From assembly GCA_046261875.1 (NCBI GenBank), contig JBHENW010000145.1, positions 1-18,047 of the forward strand: 18,047 nt of DNA, in the 5' to 3' direction. Shown here piece by piece: positions 1 to 6,839 of the stretch. The translations under genes were made by a program, and so were the position numbers. Every line of letters begins with the position of its first letter. Within the stretch, counting starts at the first letter, position 1. This DNA is from JBHENW01 sp046261875. GTDB lineage: Bacteria; Acidobacteriota; Thermoanaerobaculia; UBA5066; Gp7-AA6. The notes beneath the pieces were generated by a model. The model worked only from the letters and a program-made list of their open reading frames with translations, did not search any database and was not told the origin of the DNA.

Positions 1-438
1 GGAGAGATCCACGAGCAGCCGGTCGAGGACCTTCTGCCCGTTCTCGCGGCGCGCCATCTCGCGTCCCCGGAACTGCACGGTGGCTTTCACCTTGTCCCCG
101 TGCGCCAGGAACTTGAGGATGTTCTTGATCTTGAAATCGTAGTCATGGTCATCGATGTTCGGTCGGAACTTCACTTCCTTGACCTGCGTCGTCTTCTGTT
201 TCTTCTTCGAGTCCTGCTGCTTCTTCTTCTGCTGGTAGATGAACTTTCCGAAGTTCATGATCCGGCAGACCGGCGGGCTCGCGGTCGGCGCGATCTCGAC
301 CAGGTCGAGGTTGGCTTCCTTGGCCTTCTGGAGCGCCTCGGCCATCGGAAGGACGCCGAGTGGCTCGCCCGCCTCCCCGATGAGCCGGACTTCCTTCCAC
401 CGGATCTGTTCGTTGACGCGAATGCTCTTCTTATCGAT
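1..438 (-). CDS. infC: Translation initiation factor IF-3 (3' end beyond window), AUC start
   Basis: IF3 binds the 30S subunit, prevents premature 50S joining and rejects non-canonical start codons and wrong initiator tRNAs. The minus-strand frame encodes the conserved N terminus RVNEQIRWKEVRLIGEAGEP, then the linker with CRIMNFGKF followed by a lysine/glutamine-rich stretch, and the C-terminal domain with VKFRPNIDDHDYDFK and FRGREMARRE. About 146 codons are present; by family length about 30 C-terminal residues lie beyond base 1. The frame is closed by TGA at 444-442, and the first ATG lies about 30 codons inside the conserved domain, so the start must be non-canonical. ATC at 438-436 sits 6 nt after GGAGG, whereas ATT at 423-421 lies about 21 nt from it. 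The gene overlaps the thrS stop by 8 nt, so translation is probably coupled. Identity is certain; the exact start is likely. Confidence 0.95.
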   Translation of the reverse strand, partial: MDKKSIRVNEQIRWKEVRLIGEAGEPLGVLPMAEALQKAKEANLDLVEIAPTASPPVCRIMNFGKFIYQQKKKQQDSKKKQKTTQVKEVKFRPNIDDHDYDFKIKNILKFLAHGDKVKATVQFRGREMARRENGQKVLDRLLVDLS

Positions 439-2389
439 CTTTCACCTCCGCGCGGACCAGCTCCCGATCCCGGCGCGCGATCGCCCCGGCGGCGGCTGCC
501 GCGAAATCCTTTATCTGCATCGTGCCCGCGTCCCCGCCGTGGCGCAGCCGGACGGCCACCGAACCCGCGGCCGCTTCCTTCTCGCCGATGACGAGCATGC
601 AGGGGATCTTCTGGAGCTCGGCCCGGCGGATGCGCGCGCCGAGCTTCTCGTTGCGCTCGTCGATCTCGACCCGCAGCCCCGACGCGGACAGCTTCGCAGC
701 GGCCTCACGAGCCGGCGTGGCGAAACGGTCAGACACGGGCAGGACGACGGCCTGGACGGGCGAAATCCAGAAGGGGAAGTTGCCGCCGGTGTGCTCGATC
801 AGGATGCCCAGGAACCGCTCGACCGAGCCGAGAATCGCGCGGTGCAGGACGACCGGGCGGTGGGGCTTCCCGTCTTCTCCGACGTAGGTCAGGTCGAAGA
901 GCTCCGGTTGCGCGTAGTCGCACTGCATCGTCCCGAGCTGCCAGGGCCGCCCGATCGCGTCCTTGACCCGGAAGTCGATCTTGGGCCCATAAAAGTTGCC
1001 GTCTTCCGGCGTCACGACGTAGGGCCGGCCCGTCTTTTTCAGCGCCGTCTCGAGCGCCGCCTCGGCGACGTCCCAGTCCGCGTCGGAGCCGATTCGCTTC
1101 GGCGGCCGCGTGCCGAGCGAGATGTCCACTTCGTCGAAACCGAAGGTGCCGTACACGGAATCGAGGAAATCGATGAACCGGAAAATCTCGTCCTCGACCT
1201 TCTCGGGCGGGACGTAGATGTGGGAATCGTCCTGGGAGAACGTCCGGACTCGCGTCAGCCCGGCGGTCACGCCGGAGCGCTCGTAGCGGTGGAGCCGCCC
1301 GAAGTCCGCGTACCGGACGGGGAGGTCACGGTACGACCAGTGCTTCGACCGGAAGAGCAGGTGGTGCCCCGGACAGTTCATCGGCTTGACGCCGAACTCC
1401 CGCTCGTCGATCTCCGTGAAGTACATGTTCTCCCGGTAGTTCTCGTAGTGCCCCGAGATCTTGTAGAGCTCCGCGTCATAGATCTGCGGGGTGACGACCT
1501 CCTCGTAGCCGCGCAGCCGGTACTCCTCGCGCAGGTAGGCGAGGAGCGCGTTGTAGAGGGCGGCGCCCCGCGGGTGGAAGAAGGGGGACGCCGGGGCGAG
1601 CGGATGGAAGGAGAAGAGGTCGAGCTCCTTGCCGAGCCTGCGGTGATCGCGCGCCTTCGCCTCTTCGAGGCGGTCGAGATAGTCCTCCAGCTCCTTCTGG
1701 GTCAGGAAGGAGGCGCCGTAGAGGCGCTGGAGCATCGGGTTCTTCTCGTCCCCCTTCCAGTAGGCGCCGGCGGCGTGAGTCAGCTTGAAGACCCCGAGAC
1801 GCCCCGTCGAGGCGACGTGCGGTCCGCGGCAGAGGTCGATGAAGTCCCCCTGGCGGTAACAGGAGACCGTCTCCTCGGGCGGCAGCCCGCGCGCGATCTC
1901 CACCTTCAAAGGATCGTTCTGTCCTTCGAAGATCGAGACGGCCCGCTCGAGCGGCATCTCGAGACGCTCGACCGGCAGGTCCTCCGCGATGATCTTCCGC
2001 ATCTCCGCCTCGATCGCCTCGAGGTCTTCCGGCGTGAACGGTCGCGCCGGCAGAAAGTCGTAGTAGTAACCGTTCTCGATCGGCGGGCCGATACCGATCT
2101 GAACATCGGGAAAGAGTCGCTTGACGGCCTGGGCGGTCAGGTGCGCCGTCGAGTGCCGGTAGATCGGCACGGCGTCGGGAGACTTCGCCGTGATGATCTC
2201 GAGGGACGCGTCGGCTTCCAGAGGCGTGACGAGGTCCACGACGCGGCCGTCGAGCTTGCCCGCCCACGCGTCGCGAGCGAGGCGGGGACCGATGAGGGCC
2301 GCCACCTCGCGGACGGTCGTGCCGCGCGGAACGACTTTCGTCGAACCGTCGGGGAGGCGAACCGTGACCGTTTTGGCCTGCGCTTCCAT
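431..2389 (-). CDS. thrS: Threonyl-tRNA synthetase
   Basis: This class II synthetase charges tRNA-Thr with threonine using ATP in the cytoplasm. The 652 residues match the usual length (E. coli about 642). Domains in order are an N-terminal TGS domain (about 5-65); an editing domain with the HxxxH metal motif H79/H83 (HSTAH) and C187 in GDFIDLCRGP; the catalytic core with MNCPGHH and the expected zinc ligands C339, H390 (QDDSH) and H516 (VLHRAI); motif 2 (GRLHRYERSG); motif 3 (GSVERFLGIL); and the C-terminal anticodon-binding domain (about 545-640). ATG at 2389 is preceded by AGGA at short spacing. infC begins inside its last codons, the common thrS-infC arrangement. Only 19 nt separate the upstream terminator T-run from this ATG, so its promoter is unclear. 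All key residues are present. Confidence 0.98.
   Translation of the reverse strand: MEAQAKTVTVRLPDGSTKVVPRGTTVREVAALIGPRLARDAWAGKLDGRVVDLVTPLEADASLEIITAKSPDAVPIYRHSTAHLTAQAVKRLFPDVQIGIGPPIENGYYYDFLPARPFTPEDLEAIEAEMRKIIAEDLPVERLEMPLERAVSIFEGQNDPLKVEIARGLPPEETVSCYRQGDFIDLCRGPHVASTGRLGVFKLTHAAGAYWKGDEKNPMLQRLYGASFLTQKELEDYLDRLEEAKARDHRRLGKELDLFSFHPLAPASPFFHPRGAALYNALLAYLREEYRLRGYEEVVTPQIYDAELYKISGHYENYRENMYFTEIDEREFGVKPMNCPGHHLLFRSKHWSYRDLPVRYADFGRLHRYERSGVTAGLTRVRTFSQDDSHIYVPPEKVEDEIFRFIDFLDSVYGTFGFDEVDISLGTRPPKRIGSDADWDVAEAALETALKKTGRPYVVTPEDGNFYGPKIDFRVKDAIGRPWQLGTMQCDYAQPELFDLTYVGEDGKPHRPVVLHRAILGSVERFLGILIEHTGGNFPFWISPVQAVVLPVSDRFATPAREAAAKLSASGLRVEIDERNEKLGARIRRAELQKIPCMLVIGEKEAAAGSVAVRLRHGGDAGTMQIKDFAAAAAGAIARRDRELVRAEVKDR
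436..449 (-). promoter_or_regulatory. Shine-Dalgarno and ATC start codon of infC
   Basis: On the minus strand GGAGGTGA (449-442) is followed after 6 nt from GGAGG by ATC (438-436), in frame with conserved IF3 residues. The site lies inside the last codons of thrS, whose TAA is at 433-431. In well-studied bacteria infC begins with AUU, and IF3 discriminates against it, giving negative autoregulation. An AUC codon would serve the same purpose. The role here is inferred. Confidence 0.75.
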
Positions 2390-2408
2390 GCCGTCCTGTT
2401 TCCGTCCT

Positions 2409-2438
2409 AAAAACGGAAAACGCGGGTCGCCCCGCGTT
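2409..2438 (-). terminator. Intrinsic terminator after tRNA-Val genes, in the thrS leader
   Basis: On the minus strand an 8-bp perfect stem (AACGCGGG / CCCGCGTT) closes a GCGA tetraloop. A T-rich tract follows, TTTTCCGTTTTT counting the two T residues that close the stem. It starts 9 nt after the tRNA-Val(CAC) CCA end. It should terminate the tRNA transcript, but it also lies only 19 nt before the thrS start and may act as an attenuator. Confidence 0.85.
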
Positions 2439-2447
2439 CTGTGATCG

Positions 2448-2523
2448 TGGTAGGCGCTAACGGGATCGAACCGTTGACCTCTACCGTGTGAAGGTAGCGC
2501 TCTCCCAGCTGAGCTAAGCGCCT
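2448..2523 (-). tRNA. tRNA-Val (anticodon CAC)
   Basis: The 76-nt cloverleaf has acceptor arms AGGCGCT and AGCGCCT, a D arm TAGCTCAGCTGGGAGAGC, an anticodon stem CTACC/GGTAG with loop TTCACAC, and a T arm with GGTTCGATCC. The central loop bases CAC read the valine codon GUG. Discriminator A and the CCA end are encoded. It lies 17 nt downstream of the other tRNA-Val and directly before the terminator, so the two are probably cotranscribed. Confidence 0.97.
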
Positions 2524-2540
2524 GCGCTCGAACAATCGAT

Positions 2541-2615
<75 letters not shown>

Positions 2616-2628
2616 GTTCGAACTGTCC

Positions 2629-2646
2629 CGGGATCTCTCGATCCCG
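2629..2646. repeat. Perfect 7-bp hairpin upstream of the tRNA genes
   Basis: CGGGATC and GATCCCG flank a 4-nt loop, which reads GAGA (a GNRA-type tetraloop) on the minus strand. It ends 13 nt before the 5' end of tRNA-Val(GAC). There is no T-run, so it is not an intrinsic terminator. It may be a structure in the tRNA precursor. The rest of 2616-2786 shows no gene. Confidence 0.5.
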
Positions 2647-2786
2647 AGGGGCTGCTGGCCGGAAGCCCGCGGGGGCGTTTGCTGGCGTGGCGGACCAAGG
2701 GTCCCCACTCCATCCATCCCGGCCTTCGTCCCTGGTTGAAAAAGAGCAATGACCGCCGGAGAAGATTCCCGAACGGAACGCGGAAT

Positions 2787-3554
2787 TTACCATAGCCGGA
2801 GACTCTGCGCCGCGTAGAGCTCCGACCGGTACTTCAGAGCAAAGGGCGCCTCGCCGTGGAGGGTTCGAACGAGGTCCCGGACCTCGCGCTCGAAGGCGGC
2901 CCGGCTCGGCTCGTCCAGGACGTTGCGCACGTAAGAAAAAGAGCGCGTCAGGCCGACCAGGGCCTCCGCGTCCATCATCACCGCGTGGAGGAAGACCTGC
3001 CGCTCCGCCGGGGAAAAGCGTCCGGCCGCGGCGATGATCGCCGCCCAATCGCGGTCGCGGTACTCGCAGCAGTAGTCCGGGTTGTAACGGGACACGAGCG
3101 CCTCCAGCTCTGCCGCCACCGAACCTCGCTCCCGGTCCCGATCGTTCCAGAAGATCGCCAAGCCGCCGCCGGGGACGAGCACGCGCGCGAGCTCCGGAAG
3201 GCCGCGCGCGGGGTCCACCCAGTGAAACGCCTGGGCACAAACGATCAGGTCCGCGGAGGCGGTGGGCCGGCCCGTCTCTTCCGCGGTGCCCCCGACGAAT
3301 CGCACGCGATTCCCGAACGCCGAGGCCCTCTCGAGCCCGCGCGATCGCATCGTCTCGCTCGGCTCGATCGCGGTGACGCGGTATCCCCGCTCGGCGAGCG
3401 GAAAAGTCGCCCGGCCCGTTCCGGCGCCGACGTCGAGAACTTCCGCGCCGGGCCGCAACGCGAAGCGGCGATCGATCCAGTCCCAGAGCGCGGCGGGATA
3501 CTCCGGCCGCAAGGCGTCGTAGTCGCCAGCGCAGGCCTCGAATTGGCCGGTCAT
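2787..3554 (-). CDS. Class I SAM-dependent methyltransferase (type 11-like)
   Basis: The predicted 255-residue cytosolic enzyme transfers a methyl group from S-adenosylmethionine to an unknown small molecule or lipid-like acceptor. It has the Rossmann SAM-binding motif I DVGAGTG (41-47), an acidic end of strand 2 in AIEPS (62-66), the post-I region ADLIVCAQAFHWVD (101-114) and LVPGGGLAIFWND (126-138), typical of methyltransferase type 11 proteins. ATG at 3554 is chosen because family homology begins there (MTGQFEACAGDYDALRPEYP); the longer frame to 3662 would run into the divergent gene. No good Shine-Dalgarno is adjacent; a GGAGG lies about 30 nt upstream. It diverges from a second methyltransferase across 73 bp. 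The substrate cannot be told from sequence. Confidence 0.85.
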   Translation of the reverse strand: MTGQFEACAGDYDALRPEYPAALWDWIDRRFALRPGAEVLDVGAGTGRATFPLAERGYRVTAIEPSETMRSRGLERASAFGNRVRFVGGTAEETGRPTASADLIVCAQAFHWVDPARGLPELARVLVPGGGLAIFWNDRDRERGSVAAELEALVSRYNPDYCCEYRDRDWAAIIAAAGRFSPAERQVFLHAVMMDAEALVGLTRSFSYVRNVLDEPSRAAFEREVRDLVRTLHGEAPFALKYRSELYAAQSLRLW

Positions 3555-3592
3555 TCCGCGAGGGGCGCGATCGCTCGTTCCGGGATCCTCCG

Positions 3593-3598
3593 ATTCTA
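3593..3598 (-). promoter_or_regulatory. Candidate -10 box for the minus-strand methyltransferase
   Basis: On the minus strand TAGAAT matches TATAAT at five of six positions and would give a leader of about 30 nt. I see no good -35 box at the right distance. It lies 10 nt from the opposing candidate box, so the two promoters would overlap. Confidence 0.3.
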
Positions 3599-3605
3599 GT
3601 TGCCC

Positions 3606-3614
3606 TGCTACACT
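3606..3614 (+). promoter_or_regulatory. Candidate extended -10 for the plus-strand methyltransferase
   Basis: TGCTACACT resembles an extended -10 (TGn followed by TAnnnT). Transcription would start about 7 nt before the ATG at 3628, giving a very short leader and explaining the lack of a Shine-Dalgarno. No -35 is evident. Low confidence. Confidence 0.3.
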
Positions 3615-3627
3615 CCCGGCACCTTCG

Positions 3628-4551
3628 ATGTCCTCGACCATCCGCGCTTCTCTGGGCAGCATCGCTCGGCGCTGGAGGAGCGTCGTGGAAGCGCGGGCCG
3701 AAACGGAAGCCGCCCGCCGTTTCTGGGACGAGGGGGGACGTGTCGAGCCGGAGGACCATTACTGGGGCGCGCAGCCGCTCGTGCGCCGCGCGATCAACCG
3801 GAGAGTTACGGGCGACCCGAATTGCTGGCCCATGGAGTGGTTCGCGGCGCGCTACGCCCGCGAGCCCCTCGAGCGCGGCCTCTCGGTCGGCTGTGGCAGC
3901 GGCCTGCTCGAAAGGGACGCGCTCGGCAAGAGGATCTGCGCCTCCGTCGAGGGCATCGACTTCTCCCAGGAATCCATCGAGCAGGCGCGGCAGGAAGCGG
4001 AAGAAGCGGGTCTCGGAGCGGCGCTGCGGTACCGGGTGGAGGACGTCAACGCGCTGAAGCTCCCGGCCGCGCGATACGACGTCGTCTTCTTCCACGGCTC
4101 GCTGCACCACGTCCGCTCCGTCGAGCGCGTCCTCGAGGAAGTGCGCCGCGCGCTCAAGCCGGGCGGCTTCCTCTACCTCGACGAGTACATGGGCCCCTCG
4201 CGCTCGGAGTGGACCGACGAGGGATGGGCCTTCGCCCGGAGCGCCTTCGACGCGCTGCCCGACGAGCTGAAGAACCGGCGCAAGCTCATGATTCCTCTGC
4301 CCCTCGACGATCCCCTCGAGTCCGTCCGCTCGAGCGCGATCGCTCCCGAGACGCGGCGTTTGTTCCGGCTCGTCGAAGACCGGCCGTACGGCGGCAACAT
4401 CCTCTGGTTCGTATTTCCCTGCCTCGACATGCGCCGCATGCGGGAGGACGAGACGGGCGTCCTCTCGCGGCTGATCGCGCTGGAAGACCATCTGCTCGAG
4501 GGCGGGTGGGCCGACTCGTATTTCCGGCTGATGGTGGCGCGGAAGGAGTGA
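3628..4551 (+). CDS. Class I SAM-dependent methyltransferase beside a glycosyltransferase
   Basis: This 307-residue predicted SAM-dependent methyltransferase has motif I SVGCGSG (86-92), motif II acidic residue D111 in EGIDFS, the strand 4 region YDVVFFHGSLHHV (150-162) and LKPGGFLYLDEYMGP (177-190). The N-terminal 80 residues (FWDEGG, DHYWGAQPLVRRAINRR, WFAARY) form a cap seen in methyltransferases near polysaccharide or lipid glycosyltransferases; that association is from memory of the family and not proven here. ATG at 3628 follows a candidate extended -10. The glycosyltransferase gene starts 29 nt after its stop on the same strand, suggesting cotranscription and a shared role in modifying a glycan or lipid. 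Substrate unknown. Confidence 0.85.
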   Translation: MSSTIRASLGSIARRWRSVVEARAETEAARRFWDEGGRVEPEDHYWGAQPLVRRAINRRVTGDPNCWPMEWFAARYAREPLERGLSVGCGSGLLERDALGKRICASVEGIDFSQESIEQARQEAEEAGLGAALRYRVEDVNALKLPAARYDVVFFHGSLHHVRSVERVLEEVRRALKPGGFLYLDEYMGPSRSEWTDEGWAFARSAFDALPDELKNRRKLMIPLPLDDPLESVRSSAIAPETRRLFRLVEDRPYGGNILWFVFPCLDMRRMREDETGVLSRLIALEDHLLEGGWADSYFRLMVARKE

Positions 4552-4580
4552 GTCCGCGCTGATACGGTGACGGCTCCCTG

Positions 4581-5570
4581 ATGAAGCTCGTCGTCCAGAT
4601 CCCGGCCTTCAACGAAGAGGCGATCCTGGGCCGCGCGATCGCCGCCCTGCCCCGGCGCATTCCCGGCTTCTCGGGGGTCGAGATCCTGGTCGTGGACGAC
4701 GGGTCGGCCGACGCGACCGCTCAGGTGGCGCGGCAGGCCGGTGCCGACCGGGTGCTGCGCTTCGCCGCGCACCGAGGCCTCGCGGCGGCCTTCTCGGCGG
4801 GCCTGGAGGAGGCCCTCGCGATGGGCGCGGACGTCATCGTGAACTTCGACGCGGACCTCCAATACGACCCCGCGGACCTTCCCGCGCTCGTCGCGCCGAT
4901 ACTCGCCGGGCGGGCGGACCTCGTTCTGGGAGACCGGGGGCCGGGCACGCTGGAGCACTTCTCCCCGGGCAAGCGTCTCCTCCAGCGGCTCGGGAGCTGG
5001 GCCGTGAGGCAGGCGTCGGGGCTGCGGGTGCGCGACGCGACGTCCGGTTTCCGCGCCCTGACCCGCGAGGCGGCGCGGCGCGTCAACGTCTTCTCACGCA
5101 TGACGTACACGCTGGAGACGCTCATCCAGGCCGGTTCGAAGGACCTGCGCGTCGTCTCGGTGCCGGTGCGCGCGCGGCCGCCCGCGCGGCGCTCGCGCCT
5201 CTTCACGTCCGTGACCCGTTACGTCCTCGTCCAGGGCGCCAACCTGCTCCGGATCACCGCCCTGTACAAGCCGTTGAAGATCTTCTCGGCCGCGGCGGCG
5301 CTCTTCCTGCTCGCGGGAACCGCGCTCGGGATCCGTTACCTCTACTTCTACGTCACGGGAAACAACCCGGCCGGCCACGTGCAGTCGCTCATCCTCGGGG
5401 CGGTATTGATCGTGGTCGGAGTGCAGACGTTTTTGATCGCGCTCCTCGCCGACCTCGTCGCGATCAACCGGACGCTGCTGGAGGAGTTGAAGCTGAAAGG
5501 GAGCAGCGCACCGCCGTCAGCCCTCAGCGCTCAGCCTGAGGAGCCGGAGACGGTCATTTCCGACCGCTGA
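4581..5570 (+). CDS. Family 2 glycosyltransferase with C-terminal membrane anchor (DPM1/GtrB-like)
   Basis: The 329-residue enzyme probably moves a sugar from a nucleotide sugar to a polyprenyl-phosphate carrier at the cytoplasmic membrane face. The GT-A domain starts with VVQIPAFNEE, has the nucleotide-binding VDDGS (38-42) and the metal-binding DAD in NFDADLQYDP (88-97), then GDRGPGT and RDATSGFRALTREA, typical of polyprenol-phosphate glycosyltransferases. Two hydrophobic segments follow (about 234-257 and 267-292), as in GtrB-like proteins. ATG at 4581 gives the complete IPAFNE start; no clear Shine-Dalgarno. The last residues (PPSALSAQPEEPE) are encoded by a three-unit heptamer repeat and look like an added, disordered tail. 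The sugar and acceptor are not predictable. Confidence 0.9.
   Translation: MKLVVQIPAFNEEAILGRAIAALPRRIPGFSGVEILVVDDGSADATAQVARQAGADRVLRFAAHRGLAAAFSAGLEEALAMGADVIVNFDADLQYDPADLPALVAPILAGRADLVLGDRGPGTLEHFSPGKRLLQRLGSWAVRQASGLRVRDATSGFRALTREAARRVNVFSRMTYTLETLIQAGSKDLRVVSVPVRARPPARRSRLFTSVTRYVLVQGANLLRITALYKPLKIFSAAAALFLLAGTALGIRYLYFYVTGNNPAGHVQSLILGAVLIVVGVQTFLIALLADLVAINRTLLEELKLKGSSAPPSALSAQPEEPETVISDR
5516..5536 (+). repeat. Three tandem degenerate heptamers in the glycosyltransferase tail
   Basis: GTCAGCC, CTCAGCG and CTCAGCC stand head to tail (21 nt, seven codons), followed by TGAGGAG. They encode most of SALSAQ near the C terminus, after the last membrane segment. Because 21 nt is a multiple of three, expansion by three units keeps the frame. 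Compare the GGAATGC heptamers at 16624-16637. Confidence 0.7.
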
Positions 5571-5637
5571 AGGTCCTTCCGCTCGCGGCGCGGGAGGCCG
5601 GGCGCACGCGGCGCAGCCGAGCGACTGAAGCCGACGG
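5571..5637. other. GC-rich gap between convergent genes
   Basis: This 67-bp gap lies between the glycosyltransferase and the LOG-family gene, which converge. It holds imperfect inverted GC-rich words and CGCTCGCGGCGCG, shared with 6839-6850, plus GGCGCAGCCG and GAGCGAC, which recur in 6900-6960. There is no T-run, so no intrinsic terminator is evident. It may belong to a dispersed repeat family. Confidence 0.4.
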
Positions 5638-6219
5638 CTAAGCCCAGTCCCCGGCTTTTCGCGACATGATCGGAGCGCCTTCGAGCAGCGTGAGGATCGC
5701 TCCGGTGTTCTCCGCCACGGCGAACAGGATCCTCGATTCGGACCGGGCGAATCCCTTTCGGATGACGACGTCGAACTGCTGAAGCAGCGGATCGAAATAG
5801 CCGCCGAGGTTCGCGAAGACGATCGGCTTACCGTGGATGCCGAGCTGCTTCCAGGTCAGCATCTCGATGATTTCCTGGAGCGTCCCGAAGCCCCCGGGAA
5901 AGGCGACGAAGGCGTCCGAGAGCTCGAACATGAGCATTTCGCGCTCGTGCATCGTCTCGACGACCCGCAGGTTCGTGAGACCCCGATGCGCCTGCTCCCG
6001 CCCCTCGAGCGCTTTTGGGATCACGCCGGTGACCTTTCCTCCGTTCGCGAGCACCTCGTCGGCCAGGGCCCCCATCAGACCCAAAGAGGATCCGCCGTAC
6101 ACGAGCCCGACGCCCCGCTGGGCGATCTCGCGCCCGAAGGTCCGGACCTCCGTCTCGAAGGCTTCGTCGCGCATGGTGGAAGAGGAGCCGCAGTAGACGC
6201 AGACGTTCTTCAGGTCCAT
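5638..6219 (-). CDS. LOG-family nucleotide 5'-monophosphate phosphoribohydrolase (TIGR00730 type)
   Basis: LOG-family enzymes split the N-glycosidic bond of nucleoside 5'-monophosphates, releasing base and ribose 5-phosphate; plant members activate cytokinins, while bacterial members often act on AMP or have unknown roles. The 193-residue protein starts with NVCVYCGSS, then has YGGSSLGLMG (41-50), the METMHERE region (about 89-94) and the signature PGGFGTLQE (108-116), which carries the catalytic arginine/glutamate context with TWKQLGIHGKP. ATG at 6219 fits the family N terminus; the frame stays open further upstream but there it overlaps pyrE. It lies 25 nt downstream of pyrE on the same strand and is probably cotranscribed, which suits nucleotide base recycling. 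Class is confident, substrate is not. Confidence 0.92.
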   Translation of the reverse strand: MDLKNVCVYCGSSSTMRDEAFETEVRTFGREIAQRGVGLVYGGSSLGLMGALADEVLANGGKVTGVIPKALEGREQAHRGLTNLRVVETMHEREMLMFELSDAFVAFPGGFGTLQEIIEMLTWKQLGIHGKPIVFANLGGYFDPLLQQFDVVIRKGFARSESRILFAVAENTGAILTLLEGAPIMSRKAGDWA

Positions 6220-6244
6220 GGCCCCGAATACTACCTTCGGCGGT

Positions 6245-6820
6245 TCAGCGCCGGGCGTCCGCGAAGCGGCTCCCGGGTGTGTCCAGGGCAACGCCCTGCG
6301 CGCAGAGCGGGCACTCCGATTCCGACCACGCTGGGAGCGCGAGGGAAAGCAGCGAACGGCGCGGCACCGCGAACGCGTCCTCCGGGACGCCGCGATCCAG
6401 GATCGCACCGACCGCGACGACGCGCGCGCCGGCCGCTCCGGCCGCCTCCGCGGTCTCCCGGGTGGACTTGCCGGTCGTCAGGACGTCTTCGACCACGACG
6501 GCCCGCGCGCCCGGCTCGAAAGCGAAACCACGGCGGAAGACGAAGACGCCGTCCCGGCGCTCGGCGAAGAGGGCCGGCGTGCCGAGGCCGCGAGCGGTTT
6601 CATGGCCGATCACGATGCCCCCGAGGGCGGGCGAGACGACGACCTCCGGAGCGAACTCGCGCAGCCGGTCCGCGAGCGCGCGTCCCGCCCGCTCGGCCCG
6701 GTGGGGATGCATCAGCAGCCGGGCGCATTGCAGGTATTGGTCGGAGTGAAGGCCGGAGGAGAGTCGGAAGTGTCCCTTCAGGAGGGACTTCGTTTCGGTG
6801 AGGTCGTCGAGCGTGATCAC
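6245..6820 (-). CDS. pyrE: Orotate phosphoribosyltransferase
   Basis: PyrE joins orotate to PRPP to form OMP in de novo pyrimidine synthesis. The 191 residues include GHFRLSSGLHSDQYLQCARLL (16-36), VVSPALGGIVIGHETAR (61-77), the flexible-loop FAERRDGVFVFRRGF (85-99) and the PRPP-binding motif VVVEDVLTTGKST (108-120). The C terminus ECPLCAQG is typical of the PyrE subfamily first defined in Thermus-like bacteria. The start is GTG at 6820; no in-frame ATG occurs before the conserved region and no Shine-Dalgarno precedes it. An extended -10 word lies exactly 6 nt upstream, so the mRNA may be leaderless. LOG-family gene follows after 25 nt. Confidence 0.93.
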   Translation of the reverse strand: MITLDDLTETKSLLKGHFRLSSGLHSDQYLQCARLLMHPHRAERAGRALADRLREFAPEVVVSPALGGIVIGHETARGLGTPALFAERRDGVFVFRRGFAFEPGARAVVVEDVLTTGKSTRETAEAAGAAGARVVAVGAILDRGVPEDAFAVPRRSLLSLALPAWSESECPLCAQGVALDTPGSRFADARR

Positions 6821-6826
6821 AGAGAC

Positions 6827-6835
6827 AAGCTATCA
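6827..6835 (-). promoter_or_regulatory. Candidate extended -10 giving a leaderless pyrE
   Basis: On the minus strand TGATAGCTT fits TGn-TAnnnT. The hexamer ends 6 nt before the GTG at 6820, so transcription would begin at or next to the start codon. This is the spacing seen for leaderless genes in other phyla. No Shine-Dalgarno is present, which agrees. The -35 region would fall inside the palindrome. Confidence 0.4.
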
Positions 6836-6839
6836 GTTG

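Noticed and set aside
239..2410. A plus-strand open frame of about 720 codons opposite thrS
   Set aside because: thrS on the minus strand has all synthetase motifs. The antisense frame is Arg/Leu/Glu-rich with no domain, and it has the same cause in codon bias.
3555..3662. N-terminal extension of the minus-strand methyltransferase to ATG at 3662
   Set aside because: It would overlap the divergent gene, lies upstream of the candidate -10, and its residues do not look like the family N terminus.
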